NCBI RefSeq assembly: GCF_002302565.1 | Contig: NZ_CP022382.1 | Span: 1 to 64,000, forward strand | Length of the DNA: 64,000 nt | Reading direction: 5' to 3' | Origin: Capnocytophaga canimorsus | Lineage (GTDB): Bacteria > Bacteroidota > Bacteroidia > Flavobacteriales > Flavobacteriaceae | In this document: in pieces, positions 1-9,177 of the stretch | Layout: each line of letters begins with the position of its first letter | Numbering within the stretch: the first letter of the stretch is position 1 | Notes under the pieces: model-generated | What the model was told of the DNA's origin: nothing | The model's database searches: none | Seen by the model: only the letters and a program-made list of their open reading frames with translations | Program-made: the position numbers and the translations under genes

Positions 1-1278
1 ATGGAATGGCTTGATACGAATTATGTGTCTTTGCTTAAATTAGCTGTTACCAGAGAGTTGGGTGATAAATCCAAGCTTTACTATGCGGTAAAAGACCTGA
101 AAGCTGAGCAAATCAATAAAAATGCCGTAAATCAACCCGAACCCGTATCGGGAAGAACTAAATTAGCGCCGCAGACGCTTTCTATTCCGGTGGCTGATAA
201 AAATCCTGAGCTGAAAAATCCATTTGTAATTCCTGGAATTCGTGAAATCCAAATAGATCCGCAGTTAAATCCGAATCAAAATTTTGACAATTTTGTAGAA
301 GGCGATTCGAACCGATTGGCACGTTCGGCAGGGATTGCAGTGGCTAATAAGCCAGGAGGAACTTCCTTTAATCCGTTGTTCATTTTTGGAGGAGTAGGTT
401 TGGGTAAAACTCACCTTGCACAAGCTATTGGTGTGGAAATCAAAGAGAAACACCCAAGAAAAAAAGTGTTGTACGTTTCGGCTGAAAAATTTACACAACA
501 ATATACCGAGTCGGTGCGTAACAACACGCGTAATGATTTTATACATTTCTACCAGCTTATTGATGTGCTTATTGTAGATGATATTCAGTTTTTTGCTTCT
601 AAATCGGGTACGCAAGACACATTCTTCCATATTTTCAATCACTTACACCAAAATAATAAGCAAATTATTTTGACTTCGGACAAGGCTCCTGTGGATATGC
701 AAGAGGTAGAACAACGATTGCTTTCACGTTTCAAGTGGGGGCTTTCGGCAGAATTACAAGCCCCCGATTTTGATACGCGTTTTGCCATCTTGAAAAACAA
801 ATTCCAAAATGATGGGGCAGTAGTAAGCGATGAAATTATTCAATATTTAGCTGAAAATGTGAAAACTAACGTAAGAGAGCTGGAAGGAGTAAGTAATTCG
901 CTCATCGCTCAAGCGGCTTTTAATCGTAAGGAATTTTCTATTGAACTGGCAAGAAATGTTGTTGAAAAAATGGTGAAAAACCAAAAGAAAGAAATTACTA
1001 TTGACAGCATTCAAAAGATAGTAAGTGATTATTTTAATTTGGATTTGGAAACATTACAATCAAAAACCCGAAAAAGGCACGTGGTTCAGGCGCGTCAGTT
1101 GGCAATGTTTTTTGCTAAAAAATATACTAAAGAATCACTTTCAAGTATTGGTAATCAGATAGGTAAGCGTGATCACGCTACTGTACTACACGCTTGTAAA
1201 ACGGTAGAGGATTTGGCTCAAACCGATAGAGATTTCCAAAAATATATGGATGAATTGAATATAAAAATCTCCAATTAA
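1..1278 (+). CDS. dnaA: Chromosomal replication initiator DnaA (5' end outside window)
   Basis: DnaA is the AAA+ ATPase that binds DnaA boxes and melts the origin. The visible 425 residues contain the Walker A motif GGVGLGKT (residues 130-137), the Walker B motif IVDD (about 191-194), and the C-terminal helix-turn-helix signature beginning GKRDHATVLH (from 388). Flavobacterial DnaA is normally about 470 residues and starts with a domain I of some 50 residues before the segment seen here (EWLDTNYVSLLKL matches the end of domain I). The ATG at position 1 is therefore probably an internal methionine and the gene is cut by the window edge. No cluster of DnaA boxes is seen nearby, so the origin is not evident here. 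The next gene follows after 12 nt. Confidence 0.96.
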   Translation: MEWLDTNYVSLLKLAVTRELGDKSKLYYAVKDLKAEQINKNAVNQPEPVSGRTKLAPQTLSIPVADKNPELKNPFVIPGIREIQIDPQLNPNQNFDNFVEGDSNRLARSAGIAVANKPGGTSFNPLFIFGGVGLGKTHLAQAIGVEIKEKHPRKKVLYVSAEKFTQQYTESVRNNTRNDFIHFYQLIDVLIVDDIQFFASKSGTQDTFFHIFNHLHQNNKQIILTSDKAPVDMQEVEQRLLSRFKWGLSAELQAPDFDTRFAILKNKFQNDGAVVSDEIIQYLAENVKTNVRELEGVSNSLIAQAAFNRKEFSIELARNVVEKMVKNQKKEITIDSIQKIVSDYFNLDLETLQSKTRKRHVVQARQLAMFFAKKYTKESLSSIGNQIGKRDHATVLHACKTVEDLAQTDRDFQKYMDELNIKISN

Positions 1279-1290
1279 CTACACTAAAAT

Positions 1291-1752
1291 ATGGGAAAGA
1301 CAAAAATATTGATGGTTTGTTTAGGCAATATATGCCGTTCTCCTTTGGCTGAAGGGGTGTTGCGCTCGAAATTGAATGCCGAGCTGTTTGAGGTTGATTC
1401 TGCTGGAACTTCAAACTATCACGTTGGAGATGCTCCTGACCATCGCTCTGTAGAAGTAGCTAGAAAAAACGGGATAGATATATCTAATCTTAGGGGAAGA
1501 CAATTTCAAACTTCTGATTTTGAATATTTTGACTATATTTTTGTGATGGATGAAAGCAATTATGAAAATGTAGTAAAATTGGCAAAAACTTCACAACATC
1601 GTGAAAAAGTTTCTCTTTTGTTAGATGTTTTTGATAGTGAAGTTAAAAGGGAAGTTCCTGACCCATATTACGGTGGAAAGAATGATTTTCAAGCTGTTTT
1701 TACCCTTATTGACGGAGCGTGTAATGCCATTGCTGAAAAACTTAATGCTTAA
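1291..1752 (+). CDS. Low-molecular-weight protein-tyrosine phosphatase
   Basis: A 153-residue cytoplasmic phosphatase of the LMW-PTP family. The P-loop C-x5-R is complete (C10 LGNIC R16 S17) and the general-acid aspartate sits in the DPYYGG segment (D124). In bacteria these enzymes either dephosphorylate tyrosine kinases of polysaccharide export or act more generally; no kinase or capsule gene lies next to it, so the substrate cannot be given. It is placed between dnaA and an RsmI-like methylase with spacings of 12 and 15 nt, suggesting cotranscription. Confidence 0.93.
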   Translation: MGKTKILMVCLGNICRSPLAEGVLRSKLNAELFEVDSAGTSNYHVGDAPDHRSVEVARKNGIDISNLRGRQFQTSDFEYFDYIFVMDESNYENVVKLAKTSQHREKVSLLLDVFDSEVKREVPDPYYGGKNDFQAVFTLIDGACNAIAEKLNA

Positions 1753-1767
1753 TTTTGGGTAAAGTTT

Positions 1768-2469
1768 ATGGAATTTGGTAAACTTTATTTAATTCCTAAT
1801 TTGTTGGGTGAAAGTACGGTAGATGCTGTTTTGCCTCCTCAAGTGGCTTCAGTGGTAAGCTCACTCACTCATTTTATTGTTGAGAATGAAAAATCTGCTC
1901 GAAAATTTATAAAACAAATTACTCCTGAAAAATCACAACAAAGCCTAAATTTTTACGTTATCAATAAACACACCCAAGCTACTGAAATACCATCATTTTT
2001 AAATCCCTGTTTTTCAGGTTTTTCTGTTGGTGTCATTTCGGAAGCAGGTTGCCCTGGAATTGCTGACCCAGGCAGTGAGGTGGTTAGTCTTGCTCATCAA
2101 AAAAATATCTGTGTGGTGCCTTTGGTAGGACCTTCTTCTATTTTGTTAGCAATGATGGCAAGTGGACTTAATGGACAATCCTTTGCCTTTAATGGGTACT
2201 TGCCTATTGATAGAGAACAACGAAAAAAAACTTTAAAAAGTTTAGAACGTAAGGCACGTGAAGGGCAGACACAAATTTTTATAGAAACCCCCTATCGTAA
2301 TGACAAGATGCTAGCCGATTTGCTTCAAACACTTCAACCCAATACGTTACTTTGCATCGCCTCGGACATTACCTTACCTACCGAAACTATTAAAACACAA
2401 ACCATTTCACAATGGAAAAAAGTAAAAGTTGATTTCCAAAAAAGACCTACTATATTCATTATTGGATAG
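1768..2469 (+). CDS. SAM-dependent methyltransferase, RsmI-like tetrapyrrole-methylase fold
   Basis: 233 residues with the tetrapyrrole (corrin/porphyrin) methylase fold, as in the 16S rRNA 2'-O-methyltransferase RsmI. The SEAGCPGIADPGSEVV segment and the following VGPSSILLAMMASG are the family's SAM-binding loops. RsmI itself is about 280 residues; this one lacks the usual C-terminal extension and has a divergent N-terminus (KLYLIPNLLGE instead of the usual LYLVATPIGN). It belongs to a shorter paralogue often found in Bacteroidota, so an rRNA target is only inferred. Its last 11 nt overlap the convergent symporter gene. Confidence 0.85.
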   Translation: MEFGKLYLIPNLLGESTVDAVLPPQVASVVSSLTHFIVENEKSARKFIKQITPEKSQQSLNFYVINKHTQATEIPSFLNPCFSGFSVGVISEAGCPGIADPGSEVVSLAHQKNICVVPLVGPSSILLAMMASGLNGQSFAFNGYLPIDREQRKKTLKSLERKAREGQTQIFIETPYRNDKMLADLLQTLQPNTLLCIASDITLPTETIKTQTISQWKKVKVDFQKRPTIFIIG

Positions 2470-3928
2470 TGTTTTTTTCTGGTTTTCGAATAAGCAATAA
2501 CCCCAAAAAAGTAATACATCCGTTTATGGCAATATTTACAAAACCAAAATCAAAATGATACCATTTGTTAGCGTAGTAGCTTAATAAATAAGTAATTATA
2601 GGAGATGAAATGCAAATAATTGGCGCAAAGTGATCGTTTATTTTCATTTTTGTAAACATCCCAAACATATATAGCCCTAATAATGGACCATAGGTATAAC
2701 CTGCAATTTTAAAAATTAGTGAAACCACATCGCCTCTGCTTTGCCAAAAAGACAAGATAATGCCAAAAAGAATTACCGAAAAAGCCAATAAAACTACGTT
2801 TTTGATACGATTTTTAACCTTGGCAGATTTGTTTGAAACATTCATAAAATCATAAGTAAACGAAGTGGTTAGAGCGGTTAAAGCCGAATCAACGCTTGAA
2901 AAAGAGGCTGCAATAATACCTAAAAGGAAGCTGGTTCCAGCCACAATTCCTAAGTAATTAAGAGCAATATTTGGGAAAAGATTGTCTGTGTCTAATACTT
3001 CACCTGTTTTTGAAAATTGCAAACTAATTCCTATTTTATCTGCATACATATAAAGCAAAATTCCGAAAATCAGGAATAAAAATTGGGTAAGGGCTAAAAC
3101 TAAGCTATAAGTAAGAGTATTTTTTTGAGCATCGCGTACATTTTTGCAAGTCAGTGTTTTTTGCATCATATTTTGGTCTAAGCCAATCATTGAAACGGCG
3201 ATGAAAAATCCAGAAATAAATTGCTTGAAGAAATTATTCCCCGATTTTCCATCGAAGTTGAAAACATCGAAAAAGGGATGATTTTTTATTTGAGAAGCCG
3301 TTTCAGAGAAAGAAAAGTTTAATGAGGTAATGATTTCGTAGGAGATGAATATAATGCTCACAATCAGAAAGAAAGTTTGTAAAGAGTCTGTCCAAACAAT
3401 GGTTTTTATTCCTGATTTATTGGTGTATAACCATACTAAAACCAAAATGATAGCAACCGTTGCCGCAAATGGAATACCTATCTTATCGAAAAATGCAAAT
3501 TGTAATATTTTTGCTGCTAACATCAGTCGTAGTGCTGCTCCGAACGATTGTGAAATCAAGAAAATAAGCGAACCTGTTTTGTATGAAAACCCACCAAATC
3601 GAGTATTCAAGTATCCGTAAATGGAAACCAATTGTAGTTTGTAATAGAGTGGAGTTAATACAAAAGCGATAAATAAATATCCTGCCATATTGCCTAAAAC
3701 AAACTGAAAGAAATATAAGGAATTGTTAGCGACCATACCTGGTAAAGAAACGAAAGTAACTCCTGAAAGAGCACTGCCCACCATACCGAAGGCTACCAAA
3801 AACCAAGGCGATTTGCGGTCGCCAGTAAAATACGTGTTATCACTGTTTTTTCTTGAAGTTAGGTAGGAAATCACCATTAAAGTGGCGAAATATAATACAA
3901 TTGAGATAAGTATAGTTTGTGTTTCCAA
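2459..3928 (-). CDS. Sodium:solute symporter (SSS family)
   Basis: 489 residues, hydrophobic throughout, with about 13 predicted membrane segments; the N-terminal pattern (YFTGDRKSPWFLVAFGMVGSALSGVTFVS, read in parts) and the GLDQNMMQKTLTC segment are typical of the SSS/SLC5-like family, which couples Na+ entry to uptake of sugars, sialic acids, amino acids or vitamins. It lies 54 nt downstream of anmK on the same strand and is probably cotranscribed with it, so an amino sugar or anhydro-muropeptide-derived substrate is a reasonable guess, not shown by sequence. The 3' ends of this gene and the RsmI-like gene overlap by 11 nt. Confidence 0.9.
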   Translation of the reverse strand: METQTILISIVLYFATLMVISYLTSRKNSDNTYFTGDRKSPWFLVAFGMVGSALSGVTFVSLPGMVANNSLYFFQFVLGNMAGYLFIAFVLTPLYYKLQLVSIYGYLNTRFGGFSYKTGSLIFLISQSFGAALRLMLAAKILQFAFFDKIGIPFAATVAIILVLVWLYTNKSGIKTIVWTDSLQTFFLIVSIIFISYEIITSLNFSFSETASQIKNHPFFDVFNFDGKSGNNFFKQFISGFFIAVSMIGLDQNMMQKTLTCKNVRDAQKNTLTYSLVLALTQFLFLIFGILLYMYADKIGISLQFSKTGEVLDTDNLFPNIALNYLGIVAGTSFLLGIIAASFSSVDSALTALTTSFTYDFMNVSNKSAKVKNRIKNVVLLAFSVILFGIILSFWQSRGDVVSLIFKIAGYTYGPLLGLYMFGMFTKMKINDHFAPIICISSPIITYLLSYYANKWYHFDFGFVNIAINGCITFLGLLLIRKPEKNTIQ

Positions 3929-3982
3929 AATAGGGTCTTTTTGAGGTTAATGGTTCACGAAATTAAAAAAAATTTTGATATA

Positions 3983-5062
3983 TCATTGAGGTAAAAATAA
4001 GATGCCTCCGCAAGAATCTTTTCGAGCTCCGGTAACCGAACTCAAAATATTGATTTGATTTTCAAGACGTAAAACTCCCATAAAAGCGAAGATTAAAGCT
4101 TCTTTGAATTCGATAATTTGTTTTTCGGGAACTATAATTTCAATTTGCTTATCTAACTTTTCTTTTAATGTTTCTATCAGAAACGTATTTAAAGCACCAC
4201 CTCCTGTAATCAAAAGTTTTTGCTTTTTAAAAGGGGATAAATGTTTTTCTACATTGATTTTTATTTGCCCACAAATGTGATGAACTGCCGTGTAAAGCAA
4301 ATCCTCAACCTTAGCGTCTATAGATTCTACTATGGGGAGGATTTCTTTGGAAAACCATTCAAAACCAGTTGATTTCGGATAGTCAGTTTGGTAATAAGGC
4401 AGCTTGTTCAATCGTTCTAATAATGTAGGGAGGAGTTTACCATTTTTGGCTAAATTTCCGTTATGATCGTAATTCTTCCCAATTTTTCGGCAAAGATGGT
4501 TCAAAATCATATTAGCAATACCGATATCATAAGCGATGCGTTTTCCTTCTCTTTCAAAAGAAATGTTACTGATACCTCCCAAATTCAGGCAAAAATCGAA
4601 TTCTGCAAACAGAAGTTGATCGCCAATGGGGACTAAGGGTGCACCTTGTCCGCCCAAAGCAACATCTCCCACACGGAAATCACAAATTACGGGCAGTTGC
4701 ACTACATTGCTTAGATGCTGCCCTGAACCGATTTGTAAAGTAAAACCATTTTGAGGCTGATGAAAAACCGTATGTCCGTGACTGGCAATGGTTTGTGGGT
4801 TTATTTTTTTCTCAGAGATGAATAATTGGGTCTGTTCACCTAACCATTTCCCGTATTGATTATGTAGCCTTAAGAGTTGTTCTGCACTTAAATGAACCGC
4901 ATTTTTGAGGCTTTCGCGCATATTTTGGTCGTATGAGATGCTTTTTGCTGCTTCAATATCGAAAAACCATTGCTCATTTTCTTTCTTGAAATGACAAAAG
5001 GCGATATCCAATCCGTCTAATGAGGTACCCGACATCAGCCCGATGATTTTATACCCTTTCAT
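3983..5062 (-). CDS. anmK: Anhydro-N-acetylmuramic acid kinase
   Basis: 359 residues, the normal length for AnmK. The N-terminus KIIGLMSGTSLDGLDIAF is the family signature (phosphate-binding loop of the ASKHA fold), GGQGAPLVP and LNLGGISN follow as expected, and TGGGALNTFL is the second nucleotide-binding motif. AnmK cleaves and phosphorylates 1,6-anhydroMurNAc to MurNAc-6-phosphate during peptidoglycan recycling. The next enzyme of that route, the MurQ etherase, is encoded at 37293-38108. A minus-strand TATCTTTG element at 5092-5099, 30 nt before the ATG, is a candidate -7 box. The downstream symporter probably shares its transcript. Confidence 0.95.
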   Translation of the reverse strand: MKGYKIIGLMSGTSLDGLDIAFCHFKKENEQWFFDIEAAKSISYDQNMRESLKNAVHLSAEQLLRLHNQYGKWLGEQTQLFISEKKINPQTIASHGHTVFHQPQNGFTLQIGSGQHLSNVVQLPVICDFRVGDVALGGQGAPLVPIGDQLLFAEFDFCLNLGGISNISFEREGKRIAYDIGIANMILNHLCRKIGKNYDHNGNLAKNGKLLPTLLERLNKLPYYQTDYPKSTGFEWFSKEILPIVESIDAKVEDLLYTAVHHICGQIKINVEKHLSPFKKQKLLITGGGALNTFLIETLKEKLDKQIEIIVPEKQIIEFKEALIFAFMGVLRLENQINILSSVTGARKDSCGGILFLPQ

Positions 5063-5478
5063 AATTTTGCTTCTTTATTGATTAGATAACCCAAAGATAT
5101 TGATTTTTTATGATTTATGGTATAAATCCTTACCTAAAAGTGATTGTTTTAGATTTTGTTTTTAGCTTAAACTGTATAAGTTTACAAAATGTGTGATGAG
5201 AAATTACAAACAGAATATTACACCTTAATTATTTGTTAGTAAAAGCGTATTATAGCAACTGTATAATCATTTGATTTATATAGTACTGCAAATATAACTC
5301 ATTTTTATACTTTTAATGAATTAATCATATAAAGGAATAATAAATGACTGTGAATGTGCCAAAACTACCTAAAAACACCTATCTTTGGAAGCTCAAAAGG
5401 CAATATTTTTTCTGTTTTAAAGGAGAAATCATCTTGATTACAACATTATAACACCATAAAAATAAAAAGAATTGGTAT
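5063..5478. other. Intergenic region between divergent anmK and pyrF
   Basis: About 416 nt of AT-rich sequence with stops in all frames. Two TATCTTTG elements, one on each strand (minus 5092-5099, plus 5380-5387), are candidate -7 boxes for anmK and pyrF. No good TTG partner was found at the usual distance for either. No RNA gene or repeat is recognisable. Confidence 0.6.
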
Positions 5479-6291
5479 ATGACACTACAAAAACTAATAA
5501 ATCAAATACGGAAAAAGAAATCACTTTTGTGTGTAGGACTTGATGTGGATTTGACAAAAGTTCCTTCGCATTTGTTACAAACTGAAGACCCTATTTTTGA
5601 GTTCAACAAAGCCATTATCGATGCGACACACTCTTTCGCGGTGGCTTACAAACCCAATACGGCGTTTTATGAGGCTTATGGGGTGAAAGGTTGGCAATCA
5701 TTGGCAAAAACTATTGCATATATCAATGAAAATCACCCTGATATATTTACCATTGCCGATGCGAAACGTGGTGATATTGGTAATACGTCTGCAATGTATG
5801 CTAAGGCTTTTTTCAATGATTTGCAGTTCGATAGCGTTACGGTAGCTCCATATATGGGAAAGGATTCGGTAGAGCCCTTTTTAGCTTTTGAAGATAAAAT
5901 TACCATACTTTTAGCATTGACTTCCAATGCGGGAGCTTTTGATTTTCAAACACAAATGGTAAATAATGAGGAGCTTTATAAAAAAGTATTGCAGACTTCT
6001 TTAACGTGGGAAAATAGTCAGAATTTGATGTACGTAGTAGGAGCTACCAAAGCCGAATATCTGAAAGAAATCCGTAAGATTGTGCCGAATCACTTTCTGT
6101 TGGTTCCTGGTGTAGGAGCTCAAGGCGGTAGTTTGGATGAGGTTTGTGAGTATGGACTCAATGCAGATAATGGTTTGCTGATAAACTCTTCAAGAGGAAT
6201 CATTTATGCCTCCAACGGTACTGATTTTGCCGAAAAATCCCGTGAAGAAGCCCAAAAATTACAACAACAAATGGAAAAATGGGTGCGTTAA
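5479..6291 (+). CDS. pyrF: Orotidine 5'-phosphate decarboxylase
   Basis: 270 residues of the longer (type 2) OMP decarboxylase subfamily, which catalyses the last step of UMP synthesis. The catalytic Asp/Lys segment is [11 protein letters not shown] (K96, D99), preceded by [12 protein letters not shown] and followed by the phosphate-binding VPGVGAQGG. The ATG follows an AT-rich leader. The stop codon at 6289-6291 directly abuts the end of the convergent manA gene, with no room for a terminator between them. Confidence 0.96.
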   Translation: MTLQKLINQIRKKKSLLCVGLDVDLTKVPSHLLQTEDPIFEFNKAIIDATHSFAVAYKPNTAFYEAYGVKGWQSLAKTIAYINENHPDIFTIADAKRGDIGNTSAMYAKAFFNDLQFDSVTVAPYMGKDSVEPFLAFEDKITILLALTSNAGAFDFQTQMVNNEELYKKVLQTSLTWENSQNLMYVVGATKAEYLKEIRKIVPNHFLLVPGVGAQGGSLDEVCEYGLNADNGLLINSSRGIIYASNGTDFAEKSREEAQKLQQQMEKWVR

Positions 6292-7254
6292 TTACAAACG
6301 CACCTCTAACAATTCCATATTTTGAGTTTCAACGTAGAGTTTTCCGCACGCTGCAGGGAATAAAACCGTTTCTCCACAATTGATTTCAAGCGTAGTGCTT
6401 CCGTCGGAAATTTTACCATTTCCTTTAACACACATATAAATGTGGAAAGAATCTTCCGAAGCGATTTCTTTATGAAAATTAGCGTCGAGTTTTAAATAAT
6501 TAGTAATAAAATACGGACAGGACACCATAGCATTAGTGGTATTCTCTTGCCGATTGTAGGTAACTTTGAAATCATCTTTTTTCTGATAATCAATAGCATC
6601 TAGTGCTTGTTCGGTATGTAATTCCCTCAAATTACCATTTTTGTCCTTCCGATTAAAATCGTACACTCTATAAGTAATATCGCTAGTTTGTTGAATTTCA
6701 GCAATGATGATTCCTGCTCCTATGGCGTGTACCTTTCCAGTATTGATGAAAAAGGTATCGCCCTCGCTTACCGACTCGTAATTCATAATTTCAGTAAGGG
6801 TACCATCACTTAAATGCTGTTGATATTCTTGGCGAGTAACATCTTTATTGAAACCTACGATAAGGCGGGCATCGGGGTCGGCTTGCATTACATACCACAT
6901 TTCAGTTTTTCCAAAGGAATTATGCCTTTGTTTAGCCAAAACGTCATTAGGGTGTACTTGTATGGAAAGGTCTTCACGAGCATCAATAAATTTAATGAGA
7001 ATAGGAAATTCCTTACCAAAACGCTCATAAACACGTTTGCCAAGCAATTCATTAGGATACATCTCTATAAGTTCTTGTAAAGTTTTTCCTTGAAAATTTC
7101 CGTTAGCCACTACGGAAACATCTCCAGGCACTGCCGAAACCTCCCAACTTTCACCTGTAATCTCATTTTCAATAGGTTTATTAAACCAAGTTTTCAATTT
7201 AACTCCCCCCCAAAGACGTTCTTTAAGTATAGGAACAAATTTAATAGGATACAT
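6292..7254 (-). CDS. manA: Mannose-6-phosphate isomerase, class I
   Basis: Zinc-dependent cupin isomerase interconverting mannose-6-phosphate and fructose-6-phosphate, feeding GDP-mannose and glycan synthesis. Metal-site segments are visible: IQVHPND and TEMWYVM in the first half and GKVHAIGAG in the second. The open frame extends to 7317, but family members begin at the MYPIKFVPILKERLWGG stretch, so the ATG at 7254 is chosen; the extra 21 residues upstream look like untranslated AT-rich DNA. That gives 320 residues, normal for the short bacterial form. Confidence 0.93.
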   Translation of the reverse strand: MYPIKFVPILKERLWGGVKLKTWFNKPIENEITGESWEVSAVPGDVSVVANGNFQGKTLQELIEMYPNELLGKRVYERFGKEFPILIKFIDAREDLSIQVHPNDVLAKQRHNSFGKTEMWYVMQADPDARLIVGFNKDVTRQEYQQHLSDGTLTEIMNYESVSEGDTFFINTGKVHAIGAGIIIAEIQQTSDITYRVYDFNRKDKNGNLRELHTEQALDAIDYQKKDDFKVTYNRQENTTNAMVSCPYFITNYLKLDANFHKEIASEDSFHIYMCVKGNGKISDGSTTLEINCGETVLFPAACGKLYVETQNMELLEVRL

Positions 7255-7357
7255 TTCTATGAATTTAGAATTAAAACTGTACAAAAATACGTCTTTCAAA
7301 GCAAAAGAAAAAAACAATTTTATTCAATTGTTATTTTAGTAAATAATTATGATTTTA

Positions 7358-7391
7358 TTTGTTTTAAAATACTAAAAAGATCATATTTTTG
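7358..7391 (+). promoter_or_regulatory. Promoter for Ig-like lipoprotein gene
   Basis: TTTG at 7358-7361 and TATTTTTG at 7384-7391, spaced by 22 nt, match the Bacteroidota -33/-7 pattern. It would leave a leader of roughly 95 nt before the ATG at 7491. Confidence 0.55.
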
Positions 7392-7490
7392 CCTCGATTT
7401 TTTTACGTTATTAGTAATTTAAGAAAATCTTAATTGAAACATAAAAAATAAAATATTTGTAAAAATAAAAATCCTTTAAAACATTAACAA

Positions 7491-8906
7491 ATGAAAAAAA
7501 TAATTTCTTTTTTAGGTATTGCAACAATGTTGTTTACATTTATGGCTTCTTGCAGTAAAAATGCAGAAACCTCCTCTGTTCTACCTATTACACTATCTGT
7601 AAATACTGATTTGACCTTAGAGATAGGGCAAACCTCTGAAGTGATAACCATACAGGGAGGTGATGGGAATCATTTTAGAATTATCAATACCAATGCTTCC
7701 GTTGCTCAAATTAAACAAGAAAATAATACATTCACAGTAGAGGCAATCCGAACTGGTGAAACTATTATTGTGGTTAACTCGGCAGGAAAAAGCAAATCGT
7801 TAAAAGTGATTGTTGCAGCACCTGCTGTATCGTTTGGGGAAATAACTTCACCATTAGCACTTAAAGTAGGGGAAAGTAAAGTAATACCTCTTAGTGGTGG
7901 TGACCAAAAAGAATTTTCAGCTACTTCCTCTGATGCTCAAACCCTTGAAGTTAGTATTTCAGAAAAAAAACTTACCATAAAAGCTTTAAAAGCAGGAAAT
8001 GCAACAATTAAAGTATCTTCAGCAGGGAAAACAGCTCAATTAGAGGTTTCAATTACCAATGTTTTAATTGAAAGTATCAAAATTGACGAACCACAAAATT
8101 TCAAACCTGGCAATTACCGTCTTTCAGCTACCATTTTACCTGAAAACGCTACTCAAAAAACCTTAATTTGGGAGTCAGATGCCCCTAATGTCGTGCAAAT
8201 AATAAATCAAAATACAGGTGAAATTTTTATAAAGCCTCGATACGGACAATCGGCTACCATCAGCGTAAAATCAACCGACGGAAGCCAAATCATAGCTCAG
8301 CATACTATTTCTGTTGTTAAATTAGTTGAAAAAATTACCTTTACTTGGGGGAAAACGCAAAAATTAGATATAGGTAATAAAAATATCAAGTTAGATAGAA
8401 TCATCGAACCTGCCGATGCTACGAATCAAGTCTTGGAATGGGAATCCAGCCACCCTGATGTGGTTTCAGTAGATGATCAAGGAAGAATAAGCACCCATAA
8501 AGAAGGAAGTGTTATCATTACAGCTAAAGCCACTGATGGTTCTCACACTCACGAAACCATTGAAATAAAAGTGATTTTAGCTATCAATAAAGTGACTATT
8601 GACCAAGCCCAAGGAGAAACTATGCAAATCAAAAAAGGGCAACATCCATTAAGTATTTCCATTTGGCATAATGATGAACTAAAAGAATCAGGAATTACTG
8701 ATAAATCAAAAAGCGGATTAGGCTATGTACGTTGGAAGATTGCAGATAAACCCAAAGATAATACAGCTACTTTTGGTTGGAAAAACGGTGAAAAGCATAT
8801 TTTATATGCCCCAAAAACGGGAGTAATTACCATTGAAGCTACCTATCACGATACATTAGAAAATGATTATATCAGTAAAAAAATAATCGTTACTATTACC
8901 GAATAA
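7491..8906 (+). CDS. Lipoprotein with bacterial Ig-like (BIG2-type) domains
   Basis: 471 residues. The N-terminus is a lipoprotein signal (hydrophobic stretch, then MASC with lipidated Cys about residue 21). The rest is a chain of Ig-like units of about 80-90 residues; two carry the recognisable BIG2 pattern of an A-T-x-K/W-E-S-x-x-x-x-V-V segment (LIWESDAPNVVQI, LEWESSHPDVVSV) followed by GRISTHKEGSVIITAKATDGS. Such proteins are structural or adhesive envelope components; a specific ligand cannot be read from the sequence. Flanked by its own promoter and a weak terminator, it appears monocistronic. Confidence 0.8.
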   Translation: MKKIISFLGIATMLFTFMASCSKNAETSSVLPITLSVNTDLTLEIGQTSEVITIQGGDGNHFRIINTNASVAQIKQENNTFTVEAIRTGETIIVVNSAGKSKSLKVIVAAPAVSFGEITSPLALKVGESKVIPLSGGDQKEFSATSSDAQTLEVSISEKKLTIKALKAGNATIKVSSAGKTAQLEVSITNVLIESIKIDEPQNFKPGNYRLSATILPENATQKTLIWESDAPNVVQIINQNTGEIFIKPRYGQSATISVKSTDGSQIIAQHTISVVKLVEKITFTWGKTQKLDIGNKNIKLDRIIEPADATNQVLEWESSHPDVVSVDDQGRISTHKEGSVIITAKATDGSHTHETIEIKVILAINKVTIDQAQGETMQIKKGQHPLSISIWHNDELKESGITDKSKSGLGYVRWKIADKPKDNTATFGWKNGEKHILYAPKTGVITIEATYHDTLENDYISKKIIVTITE

Positions 8907-8913
8907 TCATCAT

Positions 8914-8953
8914 AAAAAAATGAGTAGGCACATTCGTAGAATGTTCATTTTTT
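8914..8953 (+). terminator. Probable terminator of Ig-like lipoprotein gene
   Basis: Stem made of A-run plus TGA pairing with TCA plus T-run, and an inner ACATTC/GAATGT helix, with a six-base bulge on the left arm. It ends in six T. Confidence 0.5.
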
Positions 8954-9105
8954 AAGTAAAGTTAGAATTTAACTACTAAAAATCCATTAGTTTTTATCCG
9001 AACTGTTGGATTTTTGCTTTTTATATATTCTGAGCTTTGAAATTTGAAAGATGCGATTTTCCCTTTATCAAAACGTAGTCTATATTCATAGATTTTATAC
9101 AGATT

Positions 9106-9140
9106 AAAAAGTCTCTTTCAGAATTTTTTCCGAAAGAGAC
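9106..9140 (-). terminator. Terminator of TlpA-type lipoprotein gene
   Basis: Nine-base perfect stem GTCTCTTTC (9111-9119) with GAAAGAGAC (9132-9140); on the minus strand it is followed by five T. It lies 38 nt after the stop codon of the gene at 9178-10545. Confidence 0.75.
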
Positions 9141-9177
9141 CTTATGATTTTTTAATGTTTGTATAGTATGAGTATAA